From an uncultured Dialister sp. (GTDB lineage: Bacteria; Bacillota; Negativicutes; Veillonellales; Dialisteraceae), in assembly GCA_934193095.1 (NCBI GenBank), contig CAKPUX010000071.1:1-8077 (forward strand): DNA of 8,077 nucleotides, read 5' to 3'. The notes under the pieces were generated by a model. That model ran no database searches. It had not been told where the DNA came from and worked only from the letters and a program-made list of their open reading frames with translations. A program made the translations under genes and the position numbers. Of the stretch, positions 1 to 5,365 are shown piece by piece (position 1 is the first letter of the stretch; each line of letters opens with the position of its first letter).

Positions 1-17
1 CCTAGTTACCAGTCAAC
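1..17 (-). repeat. GTGACTAG-family repeat, left-edge copy
   Basis: Read on the minus strand this is TGACTGGTAACTAGG, the same vocabulary (GTGACTGG, TAGCTAGG) as the repeats starting at 2691, 4023, 4811, 5116, 7520 and 7691. It is cut by the left edge of the window, so its true length is unknown. Confidence 0.5.
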
Positions 18-30
18 GCACTCCACTTTT

Positions 31-156
31 CTCCCTCCTTCCTTTGGAAGGAGGTGCCCCGAAGGGGCGGAGGTTGGCTCTCGAAGCGGTATTTTTACAT
101 GCGGGGATGCCAACCCCGCCTCGCTTCGCTCGTCTGCCCCTTCCAGAGGAAGGGGC
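31..156. repeat. Twin-hairpin intergenic element, copy 1
   Basis: This block folds on itself at several scales. The left hairpin is a 9-bp perfect stem, 34-42 with 46-54, around a TTT loop. GCCCC/GGGGC (56-60 with 64-68) follows. A longer stem pairs 66-78 with 109-120, 12 bp with one bulged A at 71. The right hairpin, 136-144 with 148-156, is another 9-bp perfect stem with a 3-nt loop. A similar block lies inverted at 4078-4202: CTTCGCTCGTCTGCCC at 124-139 recurs on the minus strand there almost unchanged. No open reading frame looks real. A MITE-like or REP/BIME-like dispersed element is the likeliest reading. The region 157-188 between this and the next repeat shows nothing I recognise. Confidence 0.6.
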
Positions 157-188
157 GAGAATGATTCTTAATCGGTCATTGCCTCATA

Positions 189-251
189 CATACTTGCGGC
201 GAAGCCGCCACCACACCCCTGAACCCTGAACCCTGAACCCCGAACCCTGAA
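189..251 (+). repeat. Composite hairpin/heptamer element, copy a (partial)
   Basis: It begins with the hairpin GCGGC-gaa-GCCGC (196-208) and a CCACCAC tail. Five tandem heptamers of consensus CCCTGAA follow (217-223, 224-230, 231-237, 238-244 with CCCCGAA, 245-251). The same order of hairpin, CACCAC and short tandem array is seen at 4670-4774 (minus), 5187-5310, 7774-7895 and 2359-2463 (minus). The distal AAGCAGAGCTTTCA and GGGCTAGCCC blocks of the complete copies are absent; the recQ promoter starts instead. The stretch around the hairpin closely matches the minus strand of 4757-4784. Confidence 0.65.
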
Positions 252-262
252 TCCTTTATCTA

Positions 263-271
263 TGCTATAAT
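263..271 (+). promoter_or_regulatory. Extended -10 promoter of recQ
   Basis: TGC-TATAAT gives a perfect -10 hexamer (266-271) with the extended TGn motif at 263-264. There is no recognisable TTGACA at 16-18 bp upstream; that position lies inside the CCCTGAA heptamer array. Initiation would be expected near 278, leaving a leader of about 29 nt that carries the AAAGGAGG ribosome site at 293-300. Confidence 0.6.
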
Positions 272-306
272 AATATGAATATGTTCGAATCGAAAGGAGG
301 CGTGCC

Positions 307-2352
307 ATGGGACCCAGAGACGTGCTGAAGGAATATTTTGGCTACGACACATTCCGCACGGTACAGGAGGATGTGATTTCCACCATCCTTTCCGGGAAGG
401 ATGTGATGGCCATCATGCCGACGGGGGCGGGGAAGTCGATCTGTTTCCAGATCCCGGCGATGCTGCTGCCGAAGGGGACGGTCATCATTTCTCCTCTGAT
501 CTCCCTCATGAAGGATCAGGTGGAGGCGCTGACGGAGCAGGGGATCCCGGCCTCCTATGTGAACAGCACGGTCCCCTACGAGGAGTCGATCGAGCGGCTG
601 CGTGACATGTATCGCGGAAGGATCAAGCTGCTCTACATGGCGCCGGAGAAGCTCGAGCCGTCGTATTTCACGCATTGTCTCTCCATGGTGCCACTCTCGA
701 TGATCGTGGTCGATGAGGCGCACTGTGTGTCGCAGTGGGGGCACGATTTCCGTCCCTCGTATCGGAAGATCAAAAGCTTCATCGACAGCCTGCCGCAGCG
801 TCCCATCGTGACGGCCTTCACCGCGACGGCGACGCCGCTCGTCGAGCAGGATATGAAGGAAAGCCTGGGGCTTTCCGGGGCGGCTGTTTTCCGCACGGGG
901 CTTGACCGGCCGAATCTCTCCTTCCGCGTGATGCAGGGCAAAAATCGCGAGTATTTCATCCTGCGCTATGTGAAGTCGCACCGGAAGGAGAGCGGCATCA
1001 TCTACTGCGCGACCCGAAAAGCGGTGGATGAGATGCATGACAGGCTCTCTCAGGCGGGGATTACGGCAGGGCGCTACCATGCGGGCATGACGGACGAGGA
1101 GCGCAGGCAGGCGCAGGATGATTTCTCCTATGACAGGACGACGGTCATGGTGGCGACGAATGCGTTCGGCATGGGGATCGACAAGAGCAATGTGCGCTAT
1201 GTCATCCATTATCAGATGCCCAAGAGTCTTGAGTCATACTATCAGGAGGCGGGGCGCGCGGGACGCGATGGAGCGAAGGCGGAGTGCATCCTGCTTTACA
1301 GCGGGAAGGATGTACATATCCAGACATACTTCATCGAGAATGGCAATCAGAGCGAGGAGCAGAAGCGGATGGATTACCAGCGCCTGAATGCGATGATCGA
1401 CTATTGCCAGACGTCTTCGTGCCTGAGAAATTATGTCCTTGCCTACTTTGGTGAAACGGTGAAGGAGCCCTGCGGGCACTGCAGCAACTGCGAGAATCAG
1501 ACGGCCAAGGTCAGGATCACGGACGCGGCAGTCCTCATTTTCCGCACCATCCTGTCCCTTCATGAACGCTACGGAGCGAGCATCATTGCTGCTGTCCTCA
1601 GAGGGAAGAAAACGAAGGAGCTCATCGAGAAGAATCTCCTCACGGTACCGACCTTCGGCAAGCTTTCTTTTGAAAAAGTGGGACATATCAAGAGCGCATT
1701 GAACAGTTTCGTCGCGGACGGCTACCTCTTCCGCGACGGGCAGCCCTATCCCGTGCTGAAGCTGACGGACAAAGCGAAAGAAGTCCTAGCGGGGAAGGCA
1801 GAAGTCTACGGCCTTGCCTTCGGCGCGGACGATGCGATGAAAGAGGCCGCGGTCGAGAGGGATTTCAATCCACGCCGCGAAAGGCGGGATGGCCTTTTCG
1901 AAGCCCTGCGCGAGCTTCGCCGGACACTGGCAGCCGAAGAGCATGTGCCGCCCTTTGTCATCTTCTCGGATGCGACACTGGAAGCGATGGCACGCGAGCG
2001 CCCTGAGTCCATGGAGGCCATGGGCGCGGTGCATGGCGTCGGCGCCTTCAAGCTGCAGAAATACGGTTCGCGTTTTCTGGAAATCATTCGGACCGGCGCA
2101 GAGGAGCCTGTCATCGAAGAAAAAGATCCCGATGCCCAGCTCCTGCAGCAGCTTTTCTCTGTCCGCAATGCGATCGCAGCCCGGGAAGGACTGGCTCGGA
2201 ATCGCATCTTCACGGATGAGCAGCTGCAGGAAATGGCCTTCTGGCGTCCCAAGACGAAGCTGGAGCTGAAACGTATCCGCGGTATCGGCCCGAAAAAGGT
2301 CGATCGCTACGGAGAAGCGATCGTGAAATGCATCTGGGGAGACAGAGTGTAG
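307..2352 (+). CDS. recQ: ATP-dependent DNA helicase RecQ with tandem HRDC domains
   Basis: This is a superfamily 2 3'-5' DNA helicase of 681 residues that acts in recombination and replication-fork repair. The ATPase core shows Walker A MPTGAGKS (37-44), DEAH (136-139), the RecQ aromatic-rich loop SQWGHDFRP (142-150), TAFTATAT (169-176), the motif V region around VATNAFGMGIDK (282-293) and motif VI YQEAGRAGRDG (312-322). The zinc-binding cysteines are C372, C389, C392 and C395, followed by the winged-helix RQC region (about 400-495). The C-terminus holds two HRDC domains, about 525-597 and 609-678. E. coli RecQ is about 610 residues with one HRDC, so this protein is longer by one domain. Tandem or triple HRDCs are known in some bacteria. 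The ATG at 307 is fixed by AAAGGAGG six bases upstream. No terminator with a T-run is visible after the stop. The gene appears monocistronic, with its own promoter. The family call is near certain. Confidence 0.97.
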   Translation: MGPRDVLKEYFGYDTFRTVQEDVISTILSGKDVMAIMPTGAGKSICFQIPAMLLPKGTVIISPLISLMKDQVEALTEQGIPASYVNSTVPYEESIERLRDMYRGRIKLLYMAPEKLEPSYFTHCLSMVPLSMIVVDEAHCVSQWGHDFRPSYRKIKSFIDSLPQRPIVTAFTATATPLVEQDMKESLGLSGAAVFRTGLDRPNLSFRVMQGKNREYFILRYVKSHRKESGIIYCATRKAVDEMHDRLSQAGITAGRYHAGMTDEERRQAQDDFSYDRTTVMVATNAFGMGIDKSNVRYVIHYQMPKSLESYYQEAGRAGRDGAKAECILLYSGKDVHIQTYFIENGNQSEEQKRMDYQRLNAMIDYCQTSSCLRNYVLAYFGETVKEPCGHCSNCENQTAKVRITDAAVLIFRTILSLHERYGASIIAAVLRGKKTKELIEKNLLTVPTFGKLSFEKVGHIKSALNSFVADGYLFRDGQPYPVLKLTDKAKEVLAGKAEVYGLAFGADDAMKEAAVERDFNPRRERRDGLFEALRELRRTLAAEEHVPPFVIFSDATLEAMARERPESMEAMGAVHGVGAFKLQKYGSRFLEIIRTGAEEPVIEEKDPDAQLLQQLFSVRNAIAAREGLARNRIFTDEQLQEMAFWRPKTKLELKRIRGIGPKKVDRYGEAIVKCIWGDRV

Positions 2353-2358
2353 ATCTTA

Positions 2359-2463
2359 GGGGTAGCCTGTGGGGCGGCGGTTCCATAGATTGCGTTTGAA
2401 AGATTCGCTTGACTGAGAAATGAGAAATGGTGCTACGGCGCATAAGAATGTAGAAGCGCCGCA
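2359..2463 (-). repeat. Composite hairpin/heptamer element, copy e
   Basis: It is read on the minus strand, right to left. The GC hairpin has a 6-bp stem (2456-2461 with 2436-2441) around a 14-nt loop beginning TTCTA, the same loop length and start as in the copies at 5188 and 7775. CACC and two tandem heptamers (TGAGAAA on the plus strand, 2414-2427) follow. Next is AAGCGAATCTTTCA (2410-2397), matching AAGCAGAGCTTTCA of the copy at 5254. It ends in a degenerate GGGCTAGCCC-like block (2359-2378). The element starts only 6 bp after the recQ stop. Confidence 0.6.
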
Positions 2464-2488
2464 GAATTTTGATAGCTCCTCGCGCGTT

Positions 2489-2578
2489 TCGTCATTTCGA
2501 GCGAAGTCGAGAAATCTTTCTTGCACGCCGCTGCTCATGACCATTGACGCAAGCAGTTTGCAGGAGAGACCGACCCCA
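2489..2578 (+). repeat. TCGAGCGAAGTCGA hairpin element, copy 1
   Basis: This 90-bp block aligns without gaps to 7574-7663, at roughly 80% identity by hand count. The first part folds as ATT-TCGA, loop GCGAAG, TCGA-ga-AAT (2494-2515), with a 2-nt bulge. A second, weaker stem is possible between 2527-2533 and 2551-2557. The minus-strand translation gives the peptide RFLDFARND, a signature of spurious ORFs made from this kind of repeat. The rest of the gap, 2579-2690, shows no gene and no promoter I can support. Confidence 0.65.
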
Positions 2579-2690
2579 CGTTTGTAGGATACAGGTTTCC
2601 TGTTTTCCCTTTTCGAACATTCACGCAAATACCGCAAACGACAACGATCCCTCTACTTCGGCCATCATGACGATGCGGGAAAACGCCAGT

Positions 2691-2731
2691 ACCAATCCTA
2701 ATCCCTAGCTACTAGTCCCCAGTCCCTATTT
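2691..2731 (-). repeat. GTGACTAG-family repeat upstream of thyA
   Basis: On the minus strand it reads TAGGGACTGGGGACTAGTAG followed by CTAGGGATTAGG, the same words as the plus-strand copies at 4023, 5116 and 7520. It ends about 20 bp before the thyA ribosome site, so any thyA promoter must lie in or near it. I see no convincing -35/-10 pair. Confidence 0.55.
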
Positions 2732-2763
2732 CCAGACAACATACAAGTAAAGGAGTCACTACC

Positions 2764-3558
2764 ATGAGTCTTGCTGATCAGGAATATCTCAGCATTGTGA
2801 AAAATATATTGGATAAAGGCGCACTCGGCGAGAACCGCACGGGCATGCCTGCCTATAAACTGCCGCATCAGATCATGCAGTTTGACTTGGAAAAAGAATT
2901 TCCCATCCTCACCACAAAATTCGTCGCCTTCAAAACAGCCGTGAAGGAGATCCTCTGGATCTGGCAGAAACAGTCGAATGATGTGCGCGAACTGCAGAAG
3001 TGGAACTGCCATGTGTGGGATGAGTGGATGCGCGAAGACGGCACCATCGGAAAAGCCTACGGCTATCAGCTCGGCAAGTACCATCAGGTCGATACCCTCC
3101 TTGACATGCTGAAAAAAGACCCGGAGAGCCGCCGCATGGTGGTCGATCTCTGGAATGTGAAGGACCTTCCGGACATGGCACTCTACCCTTGCGCCTTCCT
3201 CACCATGTGGGATGTCTCGAATGACGGCCGCCTGAACTGCATGCTCGTCCAGCGCAGCGGAGATATGGGGCTCGGCGTGCCTTTCAACATGACCCAGTAC
3301 GCGGCGCTCATCTGTATGATCGCGCAGGTGAGCGGTCTTCGGCCGGGTCTCTTCACGCATGTCATCAATAACGCGCACATTTACGAAAACCATGTGGAAC
3401 AGCTGAAACTCCAGCTCTCCCGCCTGCCGGAGGCTTACGCAGCCCCGAAGCTCGTCCTGAATACGGATGTAAAGAATTTCTATGATTTTAAGCCGGAAGA
3501 TATCCAGCTGGAAGACTACCGGCATCATGACAAGATCGCGATGGAGGTGTCCGTATGA
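2764..3558 (+). CDS. thyA: Thymidylate synthase ThyA
   Basis: This cytoplasmic enzyme methylates dUMP to dTMP, using 5,10-methylenetetrahydrofolate and releasing dihydrofolate. It has 264 residues, the same length as the E. coli enzyme. Landmarks are R25 in the phosphate-binding loop, E62 in KEILW, WDEW (85-88), SRR (122-124), the catalytic cysteine C143 in LYPCAF, QRSGD (163-167), PFN with N175, and HIY (205-207), which contacts the deoxyribose. Two spots differ from E. coli. The residue after the catalytic Cys is Ala rather than His, and GGDTH is replaced by INNAH (201-205). These look like a Firmicutes-type variant rather than damage, because all core catalytic positions remain. The ATG at 2764 follows AAAGGAG (2749-2755) by 8 bases. 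The stop overlaps the folA start (ATGA), so the two genes are translationally coupled, and the neighbour recycles the dihydrofolate made here. Confidence 0.97.
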   Translation: MSLADQEYLSIVKNILDKGALGENRTGMPAYKLPHQIMQFDLEKEFPILTTKFVAFKTAVKEILWIWQKQSNDVRELQKWNCHVWDEWMREDGTIGKAYGYQLGKYHQVDTLLDMLKKDPESRRMVVDLWNVKDLPDMALYPCAFLTMWDVSNDGRLNCMLVQRSGDMGLGVPFNMTQYAALICMIAQVSGLRPGLFTHVINNAHIYENHVEQLKLQLSRLPEAYAAPKLVLNTDVKNFYDFKPEDIQLEDYRHHDKIAMEVSV

Positions 3559-4037
3559 GTCTTTCTATCATTGTGGCCCGCGCCAGAAACGGTGTCATCG
3601 GCAAGGATAACCAACTCATCTGGCACCTTTCCGATGACCTGAAGCGGTTCAAGGCTCTCACCATGGGTCATCCCATCATCATGGGGCGGAAAACTTTCGA
3701 GAGTTTGCCTAAGGTCCTGCCGGGCCGCGTCCATTATGTGCTGACAGGAAATCCGGACTACAAAGCGCCGGAGGGCGTCCTTCTCTTCCACAATGTCAAG
3801 GAGCTGCTTGCGGCACTGCCCTCAGGAGAGAACTTCGTGATCGGCGGCGAGCATATGTATCGCGAGCTCCTGCCCTATGCCGATACGATGTACATCACGG
3901 AAATCGAGGAAGATTTCGAGGGGGATGCGTACTTCCCAGACTTCGATCCTTCTGCGTGGAAGCTGGAAGAGAGCGTAGAGGGGGAAGGCAAGATCCCGCA
4001 TCGCTTCTGCACCTATCGGAAAGTGACTGGCAGCTAG
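3555..4037 (+). CDS. folA: Dihydrofolate reductase
   Basis: This enzyme reduces dihydrofolate to tetrahydrofolate with NADPH, regenerating the cofactor oxidised by ThyA. It is a single-domain protein of 160 residues, normal for bacterial chromosomal DHFR. Visible motifs are NGVIG (12-16), IWHLSDDLKRF (22-32) with D28 at the catalytic acid position, MGRKTFESL (43-51) for NADPH binding, VIGGEHMYRELL (95-106) with the GG loop, and FEGDAYFP (121-128). The start is fixed by the 4-bp ATGA overlap with thyA and by GGAGGTG at 3543-3549 inside the thyA end. An oddity is that the last four codons and the stop (VTGS*, 4023-4037) match the intergenic repeat at 5116-5130 in 14 of 15 bases, so the native C-terminus may have been replaced by repeat sequence. 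The fold is complete before that point. The terminator at 4231-4260 closes the operon. Confidence 0.96.
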   Translation: MSLSIIVARARNGVIGKDNQLIWHLSDDLKRFKALTMGHPIIMGRKTFESLPKVLPGRVHYVLTGNPDYKAPEGVLLFHNVKELLAALPSGENFVIGGEHMYRELLPYADTMYITEIEEDFEGDAYFPDFDPSAWKLEESVEGEGKIPHRFCTYRKVTGS

Positions 4038-4062
4038 TGACTGGTGACTAGGGATTAGGGTT
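4023..4062 (+). repeat. GTGACTAG-family repeat overlapping the folA 3' end
   Basis: The run GTGACTGGCAGCTAG, then TGACTGGTGACTAGGGATTAGGG in outline, is the same family as 5116-5152 and 7520-7557. Its first 15 bases are coding: they hold the last four sense codons and the TAG stop of folA. Confidence 0.65.
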
Positions 4063-4077
4063 TCCTTGTTCTGCCGG

Positions 4078-4202
4078 CTCTGCCCCTTCCTTTGGAAAGG
4101 GCAGACGAGCGAAGCAAGTCGGAGTTGGGGTGCGGACGTGCGAACATTGCCCGTCTGCCAATCTTCGGCACTTTGCATCCTCTCCTTTCGTCAGAAGGAG
4201 AG
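4078..4202. repeat. Twin-hairpin intergenic element, copy 2
   Basis: This is an inverted relative of 31-156. Its left hairpin pairs CTGCCCCTTCC with GGAAAGGGCAG around a TTT loop, with one mismatch. GACGAGCGAAGCAAG (minus strand CTTGCTTCGCTCGTC) matches the right half of copy 1. The right end is another hairpin, CTCTCCTT (4180-4187) with AAGGAGAG (4195-4202). It sits between folA and its terminator, so it should be transcribed as the operon's 3' untranslated region. Confidence 0.55.
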
Positions 4203-4230
4203 CGTCCCAATAATAAACAACCATCAACGA

Positions 4231-4260
4231 AAGCGGCATGCCTTGGACATGCCGCTTTTT
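4231..4260 (+). terminator. Intrinsic terminator of thyA-folA
   Basis: A 10-bp perfect stem, AAGCGGCATG (4231-4240) with CATGCCGCTT (4248-4257), encloses a 7-nt loop and runs into TTTTT (4256-4260). This is a textbook Rho-independent terminator. It isolates the folate operon from the feo promoter downstream. Confidence 0.9.
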
Positions 4261-4326
4261 GTGCGCCTAAATTTAAGACTAAGGGCATATATTTTTATTT
4301 TATACCTAACCAATATGAGAGAATGC

Positions 4327-4349
4327 GACAAATAATCATATGGCTTGTC
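4327..4349. promoter_or_regulatory. Possible operator dyad upstream of feo promoter
   Basis: GACAA (4327-4331) and TTGTC (4345-4349) form a 5+5 inverted repeat with a 13-bp spacer containing CATATG. It lies 22 bp upstream of the -35 box of the feo promoter. It does not match a Fur box, and a dyad this short can arise by chance. Confidence 0.2.
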
Positions 4350-4370
4350 TAATAAAAATATTTCGGACTA

Positions 4371-4400
4371 TTGACTAATTTAAAAATGGCGCACTATAAT
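4371..4400 (+). promoter_or_regulatory. Sigma-70 type promoter of the feo cluster
   Basis: TTGACT (4371-4376) and TATAAT (4395-4400) are separated by 18 bp. Transcription should begin near 4407, leaving about 45 nt before feoA1. The upstream DNA (4261-4370) is AT-rich, unlike the repeat-filled gaps elsewhere in the window, which fits a real regulatory region. No classical Fur 19-mer is evident. This is the only clear promoter in the feo region, so it may serve all four feo-related genes. Confidence 0.75.
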
Positions 4401-4451
4401 ATTTGCGAAAGTGAAGAAATGATGAGTTGCATTTCAGAAAGGAGGATGCCT

Positions 4452-4664
4452 ATGATGCCTCTGGTATTTGCCAAGGCAGGAGACACGGTGACGATCACGC
4501 GGATCTCCGGAAAAGATGAGATCCGCCAGCATCTGGCAGATCTGGGATTCGTCGTCGAGGCGAAGGTACTCATTATCAGCCAGATGGGAGGCAACTTGAT
4601 CGTACAGGTGAAAGGCAGCCGCGTGGCGCTCGATCGCTCCATGGCAGAGCGGATATTCTTTTAA
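4452..4664 (+). CDS. feoA: FeoA family ferrous iron transport protein (first copy)
   Basis: This small cytoplasmic SH3-like protein of 70 residues supports FeoB in Fe2+ uptake. The pattern is typical of Firmicutes FeoA: ISGKDEIRQHLADLGF (18-33), then GGNLIVQVKGSRVALDRSMA (46-65). The start is chosen from the ribosome site: AAAGGAGG (4438-4445) is 6 bases from the ATG at 4452. ATG 4455 directly follows and is an alternative, while ATG 4446 abuts the Shine-Dalgarno and is too close. The frame stays open upstream to TTG 4371, but that codon is the -35 box of the promoter and cannot be the start. It is the first gene of the feo cluster; the next, feoA2, belongs to the same family but is clearly divergent. 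Confidence 0.9.
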   Translation: MMPLVFAKAGDTVTITRISGKDEIRQHLADLGFVVEAKVLIISQMGGNLIVQVKGSRVALDRSMAERIFF

Positions 4665-4669
4665 AACCA

Positions 4670-4774
4670 GGGCTAGCCCGTGAGGCAGGGCGTCCATGGC
4701 CCCTGAATGAAAGCTCTGCTCGAATGAGGAATGAGGAATGAGGAATTAGGAATGAAGGTGGCGGCTTCGCCGCG
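4670..4774 (-). repeat. Composite hairpin/heptamer element, copy b
   Basis: On the minus strand the order is: hairpin GCGGC-gaa-GCCGC (4773-4761); CCACC; five heptamers (plus strand GAATGAG x3, GAATTAG, GAATGAA at 4722-4756); AGCAGAGCTTTCA (4720-4708); then the perfect palindrome GGGCTAGCCC (4670-4679). It faces copy c (5187-5310) in inverted orientation, with feoA2 between them. It begins 5 bp after the feoA1 stop. Confidence 0.7.
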
Positions 4775-4826
4775 AGTATATATGGGGCGATGCCCAAAAG
4801 TAGTATTCAAGTCACTAGTCACTAGG
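4775..4826 (-). repeat. Inverted copy of the 7721-7772 block
   Basis: Read on the minus strand, it runs from CTAGTGACTAGTGACTTGAA through GGGCATCGCC to a TATATACTC end. It matches 7721-7772 with a few differences in the middle. It includes a GTGACTAG-family copy at 4811-4826. In both places it directly precedes a composite element's GC hairpin, so it may be the upstream part of the same larger repeat. Confidence 0.6.
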
Positions 4827-4863
4827 CATCCCTGATCCATTATCAAATGAAAGGACGAAACCA

Positions 4864-5082
4864 ATGACACTCAAAGAAGTGGCTGTCGGAAGCACAGCCA
4901 AAGTCAAGAAAATCACTGGCGCGGGGCCGCTGCGCCGCCGCATCATGGATATGGGCATCACGAAAGGCGTCGATGTCTATGTCCGCAAGGTCGCTCCTCT
5001 GGGCGATCCCATCGAGCTCACCGTCCGCGGTTATGAGCTCTCCATCCGTAAGGATGAAGCCGAAGCGATTGAAGTGGAATAA
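4864..5082 (+). CDS. feoA: FeoA family ferrous iron transport protein (second copy)
   Basis: This is a 72-residue FeoA/SH3-like protein, probably a partner or regulator of FeoB on the cytoplasmic side. Diagnostic stretches are GAGPLRRRIMDMGITKGVDV (19-38) and APLGDPIELTVRGYELSIRK (44-63). This is the usual form of the FeoA found directly before FeoB in Firmicutes, and it differs plainly from the first FeoA. AAAGGA (4850-4855) is 8 bases before the ATG. The gene lies 199 bp after feoA1 and 283 bp before feoB, both wide for an operon because the gaps are filled by repeats. No independent promoter is convincing, so read-through from 4371 is the simplest model. Confidence 0.93.
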   Translation: MTLKEVAVGSTAKVKKITGAGPLRRRIMDMGITKGVDVYVRKVAPLGDPIELTVRGYELSIRKDEAEAIEVE

Positions 5083-5085
5083 CAG

Positions 5086-5106
5086 GAATGAGGAATTAGG
5101 AATGAG
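5086..5106 (+). repeat. Heptamer tandem array after feoA2
   Basis: Three heptamers, GAATGAG, GAATTAG and GAATGAG, start 3 bp after the feoA2 stop. They are the same units as in composite copy b but lack the hairpin and other modules. Confidence 0.65.
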
Positions 5107-5115
5107 GTACCTTGA

Positions 5116-5152
5116 GTGACTGGTAGCTAGGGATTAGTGGCTAGGGATTAGG
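5116..5152 (+). repeat. GTGACTAG-family repeat in the feoA2-feoB gap
   Basis: GTGACTGGTAGCTAGGGATT is followed by a second GGCTAGGGATTAGG unit. The first 15 bases match the end of folA (4023-4037) with one difference. It precedes composite copy c by about 35 bp. Confidence 0.65.
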
Positions 5153-5186
5153 TTGCGATACGAGAACACTGCCAGTTTCAAACCTC

Positions 5187-5310
5187 CGCGGCGCTTCTAA
5201 ATTTTTTTGCGCCGCACCACCATTCCTCATTCCTCATTCCTAATTCCTAATTCAAGCAGAGCTTTCATCCACAATCAGTGGGCGGAGCCGCCCTATGGGC
5301 TAGCCCCGAA
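5187..5310 (+). repeat. Composite hairpin/heptamer element, copy c (most complete)
   Basis: The 7-bp stem GCGGCGC (5188-5194) pairs with GCGCCGC (5209-5215) around a 14-nt T-rich loop. ACCACC follows, then four heptamers (ATTCCTC x2, ATTCCTA x2) plus ATTC (5222-5253). AAGCAGAGCTTTCA (5254-5267) comes next; it can itself pair AAGC with GCTT. A GGCGG-ag-CCGCC hairpin (5281-5292) and the palindrome GGGCTAGCCC (5297-5306) complete it. This copy gives the best consensus for the family. The remaining bases to feoB (5311-5365) hold only the ribosome site. Confidence 0.7.
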
Positions 5311-5365
5311 CCCACTAACCAGAATCAATCCCACCCAAATATAGAAGAAGGAGAATCACAAAGAT

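Noticed and set aside
44..229. Plus-strand open frame of 61 codons at the left edge
   Set aside because: It lies wholly in hairpin repeats, has no ribosome site (the AGGAGG nearby is part of a hairpin stem) and has no recognisable protein.
217..251. CCCTGAA array as a CRISPR or telomere-like sequence
   Set aside because: Units are contiguous 7-mers without spacers, and this is an internal chromosomal site; microsatellite slippage explains it.
265..1209. Minus-strand open frame of 314 codons opposite recQ
   Set aside because: It is very rich in Arg, His and Asp, the mirror of a high-GC coding strand; recQ on the plus strand is unmistakable.
2356..2637. Minus-strand open frame of 93 codons in the recQ-thyA gap
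   Set aside because: It is composed of repeat sequence and contains RFLDFARND, the typical spurious translation of the TCGAGCGAAGTCGAGAAATC repeat; no ribosome site and no protein-like composition.
4048..4352. Several overlapping short frames between folA and feoA1
   Set aside because: They run through the twin-hairpin repeat and the terminator, overlap one another on both strands and lack ribosome sites.
5153..5180. Similarity of this stretch to 4137-4160 as another repeat family
   Set aside because: Only scattered matches around GAACA and TGCC; too weak to support without an alignment score.
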